Shown piece after piece: positions 48,101 to 59,410 of a stretch of DNA of 64,000 nucleotides. The stretch is taken from assembly GCA_947561585.1 (NCBI GenBank), contig CANNZV010003148.1, positions 1-64,000 of the forward strand, given 5' to 3'. The notes beneath the pieces were generated by a model that was not told the DNA's origin, did no database searches, and was given only the letters and a program-made list of their open reading frames with translations. This DNA comes from Caprella mutica (Eukaryota > Arthropoda > Malacostraca > Amphipoda > Caprellidae). The position numbers and the translations under genes are program-made. How positions within the stretch are numbered: the first letter of the stretch is position 1; the number at the start of each line of letters is the position of its first letter.

Positions 48101-49517
48101 GCGCAGGGCAGTGGTTCTAGATCACATTCTCAAAGCTCATCCGATCACATCCGATGTTGTCGATAGAAAATCTGGAAAGAAATTAAACAAATTAGAATGA
48201 GACGAGAAGATTATACATAAGTAATGACAATAAACACACGCAAAAGTTACAATATTTCATTGAGGATATTATAATAGACCACACAAATTAAAAGATTACT
48301 TAATTAGTCATATTCCATAAAAGAGTTAGCTAAATTTCATTTTCATCCACGTTTGAGCCGTTAGTGAATTGATTTCATTTAAATAAAGTTTTATAAGTTT
48401 CAAAGAGAGCGTTAGCCTTTTTTCATTTTTCTATTTAGCTGAGATCGAAAAAGATGGTCAAGAATAATTTAGATTTATAGAAAACATGATCTTCTACCTT
48501 TTTCTCCGATAAACACTAATAGCAAAAATGAAAATAAATTAATTTGAATAATAGAAATCAATATCCCAAGTAAATGATGAGGTAAGAGAAATAACTTCAT
48601 TACTAAAATGTAATTTAAAGAGTTACTCTGAGACAAATATCTTTCAAGAGCTCATAAACCAAAAATTGGCTAAGAATCAAATACTGTAGTTGTATCAAAT
48701 AGCAACTGTAATAGTATCAAATAGCTACTGTAGTTGTACCAAGTACTGTAGTTGCATCAAATACTGTAGTAGTTACCTTGAGATATTTAGCCAGTCGCAA
48801 CACACCAGTGTAGCAGTCAACACAAAACTCGAATGTAGCTTGTACTGTTGTTCAGTTGTTAACTGGGGCTGAAGGTTGCGCAGTGGTCTGAAAATTAATA
48901 AGTTTCAGACAAACGTATTGAAAAATAAATAATTCGATTATTGAGAAGGGTATATTAGTAATCTATTTATTGAAGTTATTACACTGGGAACGTTAAACTT
49001 AACACTGTTTACTAATTTCTCATTTTCAAAAGGAAACTTTAGGTGCTAGCTACTTGTAATGCTTGCAATATTAAAATGGGTCTGGGTACACGACGAAAGA
49101 TTAGTATGATATGAAAATAGAAAACTGTAACCTGTGAAATTAGCATCATCACAGTGACACTTCTCTCTGATAGTAACTAATGAATCAAGGTAGCTAAAGA
49201 AATAAGTAAGTTTGACATTTACTTTAAATTTGAGAACTATGTCAGCATATTAGGGGCAAATAGAAGAGAAAAAAAAAGATATTAAAATTAAAAGAAAGCA
49301 AAAATATACCTCATCAGATGACTTGAAAGCAGTCGATTGTAGGAATGGGTAGGTCATCAGTTAGGAGTCTCTCAGCCACTGCCATTACAAAAAGACTGTA
49401 AAAAGATTATAGTTAATTAAATATATTACCACACCATACCTAATACGAAGTATTAGCTAATATAGATAATAGTTTTTACTTTGTACCAGAGAATGTGATT
49501 AACTAACTAGTTAGTAC
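45160..49517. other. AT-rich stretch without a recognised gene
   Basis: Over 4 kb with no supported coding region. Items seen: a sequence near 46496-46540 (ATTAGTCCGACACTTTTGTA) that recurs inverted near 54640-54690 and 57330-57356, and a short imperfect repeat of GTAGTTGTATCAAATA-like units at about 48690-48775. A less AT-rich patch at 47940-48170 has two overlapping short open frames, but no motif. Confidence 0.6.
48690..48775. repeat. Short imperfect minisatellite
   Basis: About four to five units built on CTGTAGTTGTATCAAATA. No function apparent. Confidence 0.7.
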
Positions 49518-49519
49518 TA

Positions 49520-50199
49520 CAGGGCGTCCGACACTTTTGTTGCCAAACTTTAACATAAGGTTGCATTCGTCGAAATAATCACTTTTTTTCTATAAAGGTA
49601 TTGTCTAAAATGATTAGTTAAAGAGTTACAAGGTTAGGAAAGTAGTATATGTACCATTTACTATTATCAGTTAACATTAATTTTTTTAATGTTGCAATAT
49701 GAAACAAAACATTTTCAACAGTAATTATTATTTAGGAGCACAAGAAACTTAATCTCAATAAGGTTACATGTTTACAGAATGTGTTCAATTTGCCGCCCAT
49801 TTGTTGCGATGCAAGCGTTCAACTGTTTTTCCCCACGAGGATTCGTGAAGCTCCTGGTGTCTTTGCTCGCGCCCGCCAATCATTGGACAAACGATTGAAC
49901 GGCTGTATCGCAACAAATGGGCGACAGTTTGAACACATTGTGTAAACATGTAACCTTTACCTAATTTAAGATTATGTTTCTTGTGCTCAAAATAATTACT
50001 GTCGAAAATGTTTTGTTTCTTATAGTTACATTAAAAAATGACATTAACTTATAATAGTAAATGGTACAGATACTACTTTCCTAATCTTGTAACTCTTTAA
50101 CTAAGCATTTTAGACCATACCTTCATGGAATAAAAAGTGTTTATATCGACGAATTCAATCATATGTTAAAGTTTGGCAACAAAAGTGTCAGACACTCTG
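49520..50199. mobile_element. Foldback element made of inverted transposase 3' ends
   Basis: TA flanks both ends (49518-49519 and 50200-50201). Each arm is over 300 bp and the arms are inverted copies, starting CAGGGCGTCCGACACTTTTG on the left and, reverse-complemented, CAGAGTGTCTGACACTTTTG on the right. Near the centre, each arm read outward ends a reading frame: CIATNGRQFEHIV then stop (plus strand, about 49905-49945) and CIATNGRQIEHIL then stop (minus strand, about 49825-49785). That resembles the C-terminus of Tc1/IS630-type transposases. The element therefore looks like two diverged copies of one transposon's 3' end joined in opposite orientation around a ~50 bp spacer. Confidence 0.85.
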
Positions 50200-50943
50200 T
50201 ATATTGAAGTGAAATTATTCGAATCAAATTAAGATGCTGAAAATATAAATTGTCAAACTGTATTCCCAAATAATTCACAACACAGCAGTTACACTGCAGA
50301 TATAATACTATGTTGACGATTACATATTTCAAATATTTAATAGGACTGAATATTCAACACTCACTTGCATTGTGAATCATCAGAGGTGAGCCATTACTGC
50401 TGACTAACTGGTCTCTTTAAAACAACTCTTGTGTTTCTGATGGACGTATGGATGACAGAGAGGTACGCCTGAAAAATAAACACCGATTTAATCACACAAA
50501 TAGATAACTCTTTAATACTTTTACAAAAGGAGCCATGCTAGGTCAAGTGGTTCAAGGGTTTTTATCCACCCCGGCCCTGAGTAAGGAAGTAGCCTGTATA
50601 GTGACCCACTTTCCTTTAGTCTGCCATAAACGGCCATTAGTTTAAGAAATCCGACGAAGAAAATTTTGTTCACTATGCATATTGAGTCTATAGACTACAG
50701 AGGCTACTTCATTACTCAGGACACTACATTCACTATACAGGATTTCACTATATTAGAGTTATAGTTTAGTAAATACTAAATTGTATAATATTAATTAGAA
50801 CTTGAAAATATTTCAACTTATATAAAATTATATATTTCTAACTATTAGTTTCGGAATTAACTATATACATTTTTATCCCATGAACAATTTGACTTCAGTT
50901 TTACCATTAAGCGATATTTTTATTAAAACACCTAAACCTAATA

Positions 50944-51941
50944 GACCACCAAAGTGAAGTGATTTGGGTTCCGTTTTAGATTATCGGCGAAATATTCCTA
51001 TGTTATTCGTACGGGGAAGAAAATTAGGTGGTACGACATCCATTACAGCTGACTATTTACTTACGCTTGGAAGATTCAAATCAATATTTCGATACCTAAT
51101 ATTTAAATGCATTCATTGCTATGAAGTTCATTGAAATGTGAATTCAAATAAAAAAGTTATGAACAATTTAATTAGAAATAACGTCAAATAAAAGACAGAT
51201 CCGTAAATTAGGTAACCTGTACAACATCTTTATACGCAAGAAATTTGAAAGATTGGTTACCAAATAACGTAAAGTTCTCTCAGTTTTAGGAGTATAACTT
51301 ATTATTGGAAGTGATTTTATTTACTTTATACCCTTTCTATCTTAGGATAGGATTCTGAAACCTAAGTATTAGGTTTATGTTTACAAGATATAATTATACA
51401 ATATAACTAGTTAGTTTCATAATTATATTTATTTAAATGAATATAACATAAAATAATATATAATAACTAGTTTCAGAATTTTAAATACTTAACTAGGTTT
51501 ATTTTGTGAGTTAGGTACAAAGGTAGGTTCACCGTACCTATTTTCCCCATACCTAGTTCGGTTTCAGAATCCTATCATAAGATAGAAAGGGTATAAAGTA
51601 AATAAAATTACTTAAATAATAATTAATAAGTATTATACTCTCAAAACTGAGAGAACTTCTCGTTATTTGGTAACCAATCTTTCAAATTTCTTGCGTAAAA
51701 ATATGTTGTACAGATTATTTAATTAACGAATTTGTCTCTTAATAGACGTTATTTATAATTAAATAGCTTATAATTTTTTTATTTGAATACACATTTCAAT
51801 GAACTTTATAGGTATCGAAATATTTACTTACAATTCTCCAAGCGTAAGTAAATATTCATCTGTAATGGATGTCGTACCACCTAATTTTTCTCCCATACGA
51901 ATAACAGAGAAAAGAACCCAAATCAATTCACTTTGGTGGAC
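50944..51941. mobile_element. Foldback element with ~420 bp arms
   Basis: TA-flanked (50942-50943 and 51942-51943). The left arm (50944 to about 51375) starts GACCACCAAAGTGAAGTGAT. The right arm (about 51555 to 51941), reverse-complemented, starts GTCCACCAAAGTGAATTGAT. Shared inner landmarks include AATTAGGTGGTACGACATCC, TTGGTTACCAAATAACG and ACCCTTTCTATCTTA. No coding capacity. The small central region is about 180 bp. Sequence just outside the right end (51952-52000) resembles the MITE at 19318-19592. Confidence 0.85.
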
Positions 51942-52368
51942 TATTACAGTAAAAGTCCTGCGTTATGAAAAGCACCTGAGTTATAAAGTAGTCATGGTAG
52001 TACGCAAGTATTTTCGACAGCTAATTATGTTCATTCAATTAATCTTTAGATTTGGTACGTTAAACTCTAATATAAAATAGGTTTTAAATATAAATTGTAG
52101 CTATGCACAATATTCAATGAGCTTGGCGCTACGCATCTACCTACCTAGGTAAAACTTTGAATTGAACAAATTCAATACACCGGTGCTAAACATAATATCA
52201 TGATATTTATATCGTTTAACTGTACAATAATTCGTAGCTTACCCATGTCCATAATATTTCTAAACTTTCATTTTCTAGAAAAATAACATAACTGTATAAA
52301 TTATAATTTGGGTTACAGAGTATAATTAATAATTATTGGATAACAAAATCTCAGATAGGCCTGGGACA

Positions 52369-53056
52369 GGATAAGTTTCACATTATCGGACGATTCCACA
52401 TTTTCGATCAAGTAAGAAAAAAGTATATAATTAATAATTATGATTATCTTTTTATTTTAATTGTTATTTACAATAACTGCAAATGACATAGATACCAATT
52501 AAAAAAAAGATCAATAATGACTATCATATACATACTTTTTCATATACACACTGAATGGGGTACGTAACTTAATCAAAAACAAAAAAATCGATTTATTTGT
52601 ACTAGGTTGTCAAAACTAATTTGCATCTTTTAGATTATAAATTTGGGTGAAAACTATAATGGCGCAGTAACTACCTTGTTACAAAATTACTTGAAGTTTC
52701 TTAGTACTGTAACTACCTACCTAGTTGGTATCTAGCATAACTACCTACGGTACATTAGTAGCATCTAGCATAACTACCTATACCTAGTTAGCATCTCGCA
52801 AAACTAGGTACCTACCTAGTTATCTTGTACCTAACTACCTACCTACCTACCTAGTTATCGAACGTAACTACCTACCTACCTAGTTATCGAACGTAACTAC
52901 CTACCTACCTAGTTATCTAACGTAACTACCTACCTATCAGGCTATCTAGTTATCTCACGTAACTGACATCCTATCTTAAGCTATCTAGTACCTACCTATA
53001 TATAATACGTGTTTGAAATTGTGGAACAGTTCGATAATTCTTAAATTACCTTATCT
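52369..53056. mobile_element. MITE-like element with internal CTAC repeats
   Basis: The left end GGATAAGTTTCACATTATCG and the right end, reverse-complemented, AGATAAGGTAATTTAAGAAT then TTATCGAACTGTTCCACAA are diverged copies of the ends of the MITE at 60949-61142. The interior (about 52720-52990) is a tandem array of CTACCTACCTAGTTATC-type units. Confidence 0.65.
52720..52990. repeat. CTAC-rich tandem array
   Basis: Units of about 32 bp with CGTAACTACCTACCTACCTA and GTTATCGAA-type spacers, plus simple (CTAC)n runs. Microsatellite-like, inside a MITE-like element. Confidence 0.8.
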
Positions 53057-53619
53057 TAGTCAGCTAGGTACCTAGCTAATATATGACTGATTAAAATTGG
53101 CTCCAAAATCAAATTTATTTAAATTTACTTACAAAAAATTCGATCAAAATAATTACACTAGACTACCTACCTACTAAATAAATAATTCAATCAATCATAT
53201 AGCCTACCTAACTAAAACTGTAATAATTATCAAATTTATTATATACCTATATCATAAATTAACATTTAAATAACAGTTGCTAACACATTTGTCAAACATG
53301 TTTAAAATGACAGACATTTTCGATTCTTGTGTTTGCGAACACAAGATTTCAGAGAAAAATTGATATTTGTCGGAGCGTCTGCCATATAGACAGGCGGTCA
53401 CAGGCCTCGAGTTAGCCTAGGTACCTACTGTTAATCTACAAACCTAAGGTAGTTTTAATAAATTCTTCGCAAGTTTTGATATATTCGAACATTTATACTT
53501 TATAGATTGTTTACAGATACATTACCTTCAAGGAATGCTTATTCTTGCAGCTATTAAATGCTAACAAATAAAAACGCACACTTTCTCCAGTGGCACGTAA
53601 CAACATCACTCCACCAATA
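53057..53619. other. AT-rich stretch, nothing recognised
   Basis: No gene, array or paired terminus that I could identify. It contains scattered CTACCTA words continuing the composition of the preceding array. Confidence 0.5.
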
Positions 53620-54497
53620 GTAGTCAAGAACTGCCACAGATCATTGAATATAGAAGATGTCCCACTCCTACGTGGACGCTAGTGGCCAAATAATTATTTA
53701 AGCGAGAGCGTATCAGCCAATCACAGAGAGGCGTAACGTGACGTCACATATTACCATCGTACTCACAAACGGGTATAAGTATATACATAACGGTCATAGC
53801 TAAATTTCCTTTTACTTCCTATAAACAGATATGGAAATTTTAATTTTCAGGAAAATAGGGTAATTAAAGTCGTATTTATTTTAATGTATATTTATTATAG
53901 AATAGAAAACAAGAATCGAAGTCGAAACTGAAATATTTCGAGCAAACTGAAGAGTGTCTTATTAAGTGTTCAGTCTCAACTCCATTGTGCAAGCCTTTAG
54001 CCACAGATGAGATTGTTATCATATTTCTGAATAAAAACAACTTGTACCCATCTTTAGATGTATTGGTACAAAAGAAAAATGAACATTTTCACGCATTGCT
54101 CATTATTCACCAGTTAATTTTGATGAAAGATAAGAGAATTATTGAATTAGGCAGAAAATACAGCGCACACCCTCCGCTCATGATATTGCATCAGAAATAA
54201 ACCAACGCTTCAAATTCGTATCATAATATCATAAATTAATGTTTTGATTTTAAATAGCATATTTAAATTCAAAAGTATTCTCTTTTTGTCGTTTATTGAA
54301 TAATTAAAACAAAATAATATATCAATCGTAGACAACTCCAAGGATACGTCACGTTACGCACTCTTCCGATGCCAAGTGTCGCTAGAAATTTGAAAATACT
54401 GTAGTGGGATATCTTCTATATTCAATGATCTGTGGAACTGCACACTGACTGGGGGGGGGGGGGAGTTCTTGACCGGGTGGGCTCTTGACCGTACCCC
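53620..54497. mobile_element. Inverted-repeat element carrying an exon-like frame
   Basis: The arms share CCACAGATCATTGAATATAG and AAGATRTCCCACT (left from about 53637; right, inverted, to about 54435), and further in GCGTAACGTGACGT (near 53738 and, inverted, 54340). The right end finishes in a C/G-rich array with CTCTTGACCGTACCCC, resembling the ends of the element at 57054-57557. The left end keeps only TAGTCAAGAACTGCC and appears to have lost its array. Between the arms lies the exon-like frame 53899-54199. The family is not identified. Confidence 0.6.
53899..54199 (+). CDS. Unidentified exon-like reading frame inside an inverted-repeat element
   Basis: A frame of about 99 codons ends at TAA (54197-54199) and is preceded by a good splice acceptor (TGTATATTTATTATAG). 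It has no upstream stop after the acceptor. The first Met is at 53985, but the open frame continues upstream to the acceptor, so this looks like a terminal exon rather than a complete gene. The N-terminal part is basic (NRKQESKSKLKYFEQTEE), followed by two cysteines (CLIKCSVSTPLC), a hydrophobic helix-like stretch (HALLIIHQLILM) and a basic C-terminus. A possible polyadenylation signal AATAAA overlaps the stop. I recognise no domain. It could be a captured host exon or a transposase end exon. Confidence 0.4.
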
Positions 54498-55230
54498 GAT
54501 AGGTACTCATGATTATTGATGTATGATTATTAGTAGTATCATGCAATCCCTCATTTGATTTCACAATATATTGTAGTTTGTTGTATCTGCTAGTTTGTTG
54601 TACTGCACACTTGATTGCTTAATGACCTGACAGTGGGGTTCGGGGGGTTAAATCAGTAATAAAATAAACTACAAAAGTGTCTGACTAATGGGGTGTCTGA
54701 CTAATGGGGCCTTGGACTAATGGGGCGGCGGACTAATGGGGCGTCTGAATTTTGGGGCTTCGGACTAATGGGGCATCAGACTAATGGGGCGTAGGACTAA
54801 TGGGGTGTGGGACTAATGAATATAAACCCTTTTTTGACATATGATAAGCACACAACTAAACAAATGCTCATTATGTTACCTAAATTTATTTTTATGTTTT
54901 CTCATCTTTCCCTATGGGGGGAAATTTTTGAAAATAATGTGAGATAACCTACTTCCTATTCTATTTGCTGTGGTTTACGCACAAACACACTCACTAAAAT
55001 TCTAGGTGTCTCAACTCTCAACCACGTACTAACGTATACACTTAATAAAAGATCATTAAATACAATACATACACTTAAAAATAAAATTTTATTGATAATA
55101 AATCTGTTAAATTACGTAAACATTAAAATACCTCTTTGGAGATGTGTAAAGTTAGTGGAGATTTCATATGAGCTAGATATATGCTTTTGAAGTATAATCG
55201 GGTAGCTTATTTTCCCGCCACACACGTATA
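54498..55230. other. Repeat-rich stretch
   Basis: Holds about 54573-54680, which matches 57210-57355 (TTGTTGTACTGCACACTT and AACTACAAAAGTGTC shared), followed by a tandem array at 54680-54825. After that the DNA is AT-rich with no gene recognised. Confidence 0.6.
54680..54825. repeat. ~18 bp tandem array
   Basis: About eight units of GACTAATGGGGCGTCG-type sequence, imperfect in length and in the bases after GGGG. G-rich, in contrast to the AT-rich flanks; likely a subterminal array of a transposon. Confidence 0.85.
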
Positions 55231-55994
55231 CGTTTGCTTACCCCGCACTTCTACACCCCCCCCCCCCCTGTACATAAATACACATCTATGTATATATGTT
55301 TATTGTTTAATTATTGTTCTAATCTTGTTTGTTCATTATATGTTGCGTGTATATATTATATTTTGAAGTTTTAATAGTTTATGTCATTAATTAAATATTC
55401 CCTTTACATTTATAAATTCTAACTATTTTAATTTCTTAATTCATTCATTATGCCACATATATGAGCTACCTCGTTGCGCTTTTATTTATTGTCTAAATTC
55501 AAACCAAATTGGACGCGCAGCGAGTTAGCTCTAAATCTTAACCTTTGTTCTGAGGTTTTCCCACCAGACTAAGGTAACCTCAAACAGCTGATGCTGACAC
55601 AGGTCAGTTACCTCCACAATCCCCTAATAACAACAACTTCCTCAAACATCCGTGTCTCGAAGACTAGCTAAAATATGTTGGGCTAAAGGAGACAGGAAGG
55701 CCATCTCGGTTGCCGGTTGAGGCATGTTACCTGGCGTTAGTTAACCGGACACCTGGCACTGAAAGGGACACGATGGACTGGAAGACGGCTATGGCATGAT
55801 TTATCTGTTAGAGATTTAGGTAAGACTAATTCGCCTGGCGCACAATTTGGTTTTGAATCTCTAATTAATTATGTTTGTGTATATATATTTCCATTCATAA
55901 TAAGATAATAAGACTATGTTCCAAATTAAAAATAAAGGCAACTAGGTGGCTCATTTTATATATATCCTACTTTCAATGTTTTCAATTTTTCACT
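55231..55994. other. Stretch with no recognised gene
   Basis: Contains a 13-base C run near 55256-55269 and a less AT-rich block at about 55500-55850 with no open frame. Nothing identifiable. Confidence 0.5.
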
Positions 55995-56250
55995 CCTAAA
56001 ATTCTATTAAATTTCTATCGTTAAATTCTATTAAATTTCTATCGTTAAATTCTATTAAATTTCTATCGTTAAATTCTATTAAATTTCTATCGTTAAATTC
56101 TATTAAATTTCTATCGTTAAATTCTATTAAATTTCTATCGTTAAATTCTATTAAATTTCTATCGTTAAAATTCTATTAAATTCTATTAAATTTCTGTTAA
56201 ATTCTGTTAAATTCTATTATTAAATTCTATTAAATTCTATTATTAAATTC
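55995..56250. repeat. 24 bp tandem array
   Basis: About seven near-identical units of ATTCTATTAAATTTCTATCG plus TTAA, followed by shorter degenerate ATTCTATTAA and ATTCTGTTAA units. Very homogeneous, so recently expanded. Confidence 0.9.
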
Positions 56251-57053
56251 TGTCTCTGTTAAAAATGCTACTAATTTTTACAGTCCATAAATTTAACCTA
56301 ATCTTCAATTTATACAAGTTTAATATTATAAATCTCTTAAAATTTATTTCCCACAGTCACTGTTGCTGGTGCTGAGTTCCCGTATCGCCATTCTTCACGG
56401 GGACTAAACTATATATCAAGACTCTGGACAATTATCACGAACTATAACCTAAATTGTTCATAGATAACCAATACAATATAGGTGTTATTTAAACTTTCAT
56501 TTATCCTTATTCAGTGTTTTGTTAATAGGCTATTATTTCAGTACACCCCCTCCCCTTCCACCTCTCTCTCAGTCAGATGCAGCGTGTCATAAGCGGGTAG
56601 ATAGAAAATACCTGAGTAACAACTATAAAGAATGATAGGATAGCCACAATAATGAATTAAGGGTGGTTAGTTGAATACATAGTTAACTACATTTTATTGT
56701 ACTATTTACCAACAATTAATAATTATTTCTTTAAGAATCACGCAATACAGCCGAAACAAACAATAACTTGTTAGTTCATTTATAATAATAATAACAATAA
56801 CTAGATATACTCTACAACTTTAAATTAGTATATTCCAACAACTACTGAAGGTACAGTTTTCTTTCAAATGACATTTTGTTCATTGAACTTTTCTCTATAC
56901 ACTATTAACTTTTCATAAAGATTCAATCATTTTGTGAATATTATAACGATTTTATTAAAGGGTTGTGAAAATGGCTTTGTGCGAATGGTCAGCAAACGGA
57001 CAATGCAGCAAATTTGCTGCATTGTCTATACGCTTTGTCTATGTGCTTTTTAT
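56251..57053. other. AT-rich stretch, nothing recognised
   Basis: No gene or element seen. It includes a short hairpin, GACAATGCAGCAAATTTGCT then GCATTGTC, at 56998-57027, which could be a terminator-like fold but has no gene next to it. Confidence 0.5.
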
Positions 57054-57557
57054 GGGGTACGGTTAAGAGCCCCCCCGGTCAAGAACCCCCCCGGTCACGA
57101 GCCCCCCCGGTCATGAGCCCCCCTGGACCCCCCCTTCCATGTTTTATAATCCTTATTTACCTAGTTAAACAAATGAAGAACTACTTAGATAGAAATAACT
57201 GAGAGTTGCTAATGTAGTTTGTTGTATCCGCTAGATTGTTGTACTGCACACTTCGTGATTGTTTAATGACCTGGCAGGGGGGTTCGGGGGGGGGCGGCAC
57301 GCCCCCCTTATATACATATATTTTATGTTTAATCAGTAATGAACTACAAAAGTGTCAATAAGGATTAAATAATATAGGTAAATAAGGATTTAAAAACAGG
57401 GGGGCTCGTGACCGGGGGGGGGCTCATGACCGGGGGGGCTCTTGACCGGGGGGGCTCTTGACCGGGGGGGCTTATGACCTAGGGGGGCTCATGACCGGGG
57501 GGGGGCTTATGACCGGGGGGGCTCTTGACCGGGGGGGTTTATGACCTACACCCGCTT
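57054..57557. mobile_element. Element with long G/C-run end arrays
   Basis: Inverted ends: GGGGTACGGTTAAGAGCC on the left and, reverse-complemented, GGGTGTAGGTCATAAACC on the right. Each end is an array of ~17 bp units such as CCCCCCCGGTCAAGAG: about four units at 57062-57128 and about eight inverted at 57398-57545. The core repeats sequence found at 54573-54680. There is no reading frame of note. Runs of seven or more G or C make exact unit counts sensitive to sequencing error. Confidence 0.75.
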
Positions 57558-59410
57558 TTTATATGCATTGTCTATATATACATACTACCCGATTATACTT
57601 CAAAAGTATATAGCTCATATATTATTGGTCAAACTTGATAAACTTACATATAAGTGTATACATTACTTTGCAATATTCTACATAATTATTGGTCAAACTT
57701 TATGGAATTACCGTTGAATTAATTAACTCGTATAACGCTATCGGAGCTTTATTTGTGTCAGTTTATAAACTCTATGTTAACACTTTCACCGCGGATAAAT
57801 TTTTCGGTATATTTAAACAGTGCTGTGTGGTACATCGTTTTATAAGCTCTGGAGTGTTTTCTTTTGCAATATACAGATCTAGACTTATAATTCAATAAAA
57901 ATACTGATCCAATTCTGAATCGATACTGAACTTTTTATTATTTGTATGTTAAAAAAGCGTATTGAACCACCGGTAGCTCAATACGCGGGGAACGTGTCAA
58001 TCCTATTTTCTGTGTTGTCAGGTCCAGGTTTTACACCCTTCTCCTGATGATGAATAGAAATATTTCTGTTCGAAATCTTGAAACCTAAAAACAAAAAATT
58101 TCAACGCAGATTTTAAATAACCTCTCTAATACTTTATTCTCTATATACTCTATATGTAGTATGTATAATGTGTATATATTATTGTTATTCGTATAACTCT
58201 AAAAACATTGAACCAAATTGACTGAAATTTTTTGAGCGATTGTTCCATTATCCAGGAATCGTTTGGTTAGATTTTAGGAGCAATAAGCTCACAATCGATT
58301 GAAGCGACGGCGAAAGTATGCGCTCTAGACTACCCGTTCTAGTAAATAATAATATGGAAGCTTTCAACAGCGGTTTAGAAAAATGTGTTTATTGGTATAT
58401 GGAAACAGTTAAACAAAAATAAATACAAATTAATTGATACATATTACCTACGTGATACATTTTAATATCTGAAACTGTATTTGAAGTAGGTATTGATACG
58501 CATCACTAGTTACTATCTAATATAGATAAGTACCTATTATTTCGCCTAGGTAGTTATGTTAGCTAATACCTTTTAGTTACCCTTAGACTCCTACGAAAGT
58601 AAATTAGATAAATAATATTCGTATCTATTTTTGTTTCACTGTCACTAGTACATTAGATAAGTTATAATATTCATACAAACTTGAATTATATTTAGTACAT
58701 TATTAATTGATTTAGATAGATATTATTATTTTTGTAATCAATATTCCAAATAATATTGTTTATCATATTAATTATATCTTGTTATTATTTATTATAAAAT
58801 GTAAACATATTACATTCATAATTTTTGGTGATCAATGATATACATTGTGGTAAGTTGAGAACATAAAATTTCTTCCAGTTAGTCATTAGCCTGTCACTAC
58901 CTAAATCATTTTGTCAATCTCATTGTGACAGTGGTAGGTAGCTACTAGCTAGTGATAGAGGGGGGGGGGGGTGAGGTAGACAAATATGTGGGTGAGGGGA
59001 GGGTAAGGTAGACCAATAAGGAGATGGGAAGTGAATGATTACTCAGAGAAGAAAAACTAACTGCAGGTACTAACTGTGTCCTCATTTTCTTATAAAATCA
59101 TATCTTATTTAGAATGAATTTTATGTTTCCAGGGATAATTACTTTATTTATTTTCAAGTAACTGTAACAGCGGCACTTATATGAATGTTCGTGAGTAAGT
59201 ATGTTTGCATACAGTAGGTGAACTTGCGTGATTTGTGTTCGTGAGTGTGTATGTTTGTACCCAGAACCTTGAAGTGAGTGACAAGTTGTGACACGTTATG
59301 AAACTCCGCCCACTCGCCAGTAAATGTTCTCAGACCCTAGGGAATTGATTCTTTGGCTTATTAAATTAGGTATACTCCTTTCTCATTGTAATAAATAAGA
59401 TATTAATAAC
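57558..59410. other. AT-rich stretch, no gene recognised
   Basis: A 69-codon frame (57689-57898) has no recognisable motif. About 57955-58090 and 58190-58345 are less AT-rich patches that look like transposon remnants, one with CTCCTGATGATGAATAGAAA followed by CGAAATC. A GGGGGGGGGG run lies near 58958. Confidence 0.5.

Noticed and set aside
47957..48200. Two overlapping short frames in a less AT-rich patch
   Set aside because: No domain, no splice signals that join them to anything, and overlapping frames imply neither is constrained.
56998..57027. GC-containing hairpin resembling a terminator
   Set aside because: No adjacent gene and no reason to expect intrinsic terminators in a nuclear genome.
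57960..58000. GGTAGCTCAATACGCGGGG resembling a tRNA A-box
   Set aside because: No B-box at the proper distance and no cloverleaf pairing.
58035..58085. CTGATGA ... hairpin ... CGAAATC resembling a hammerhead ribozyme core
   Set aside because: There is an extra base between CTGATGA and the stem, and I cannot find stems I and III. CTGATGA...GAAA-like words are common in retroelement tails.
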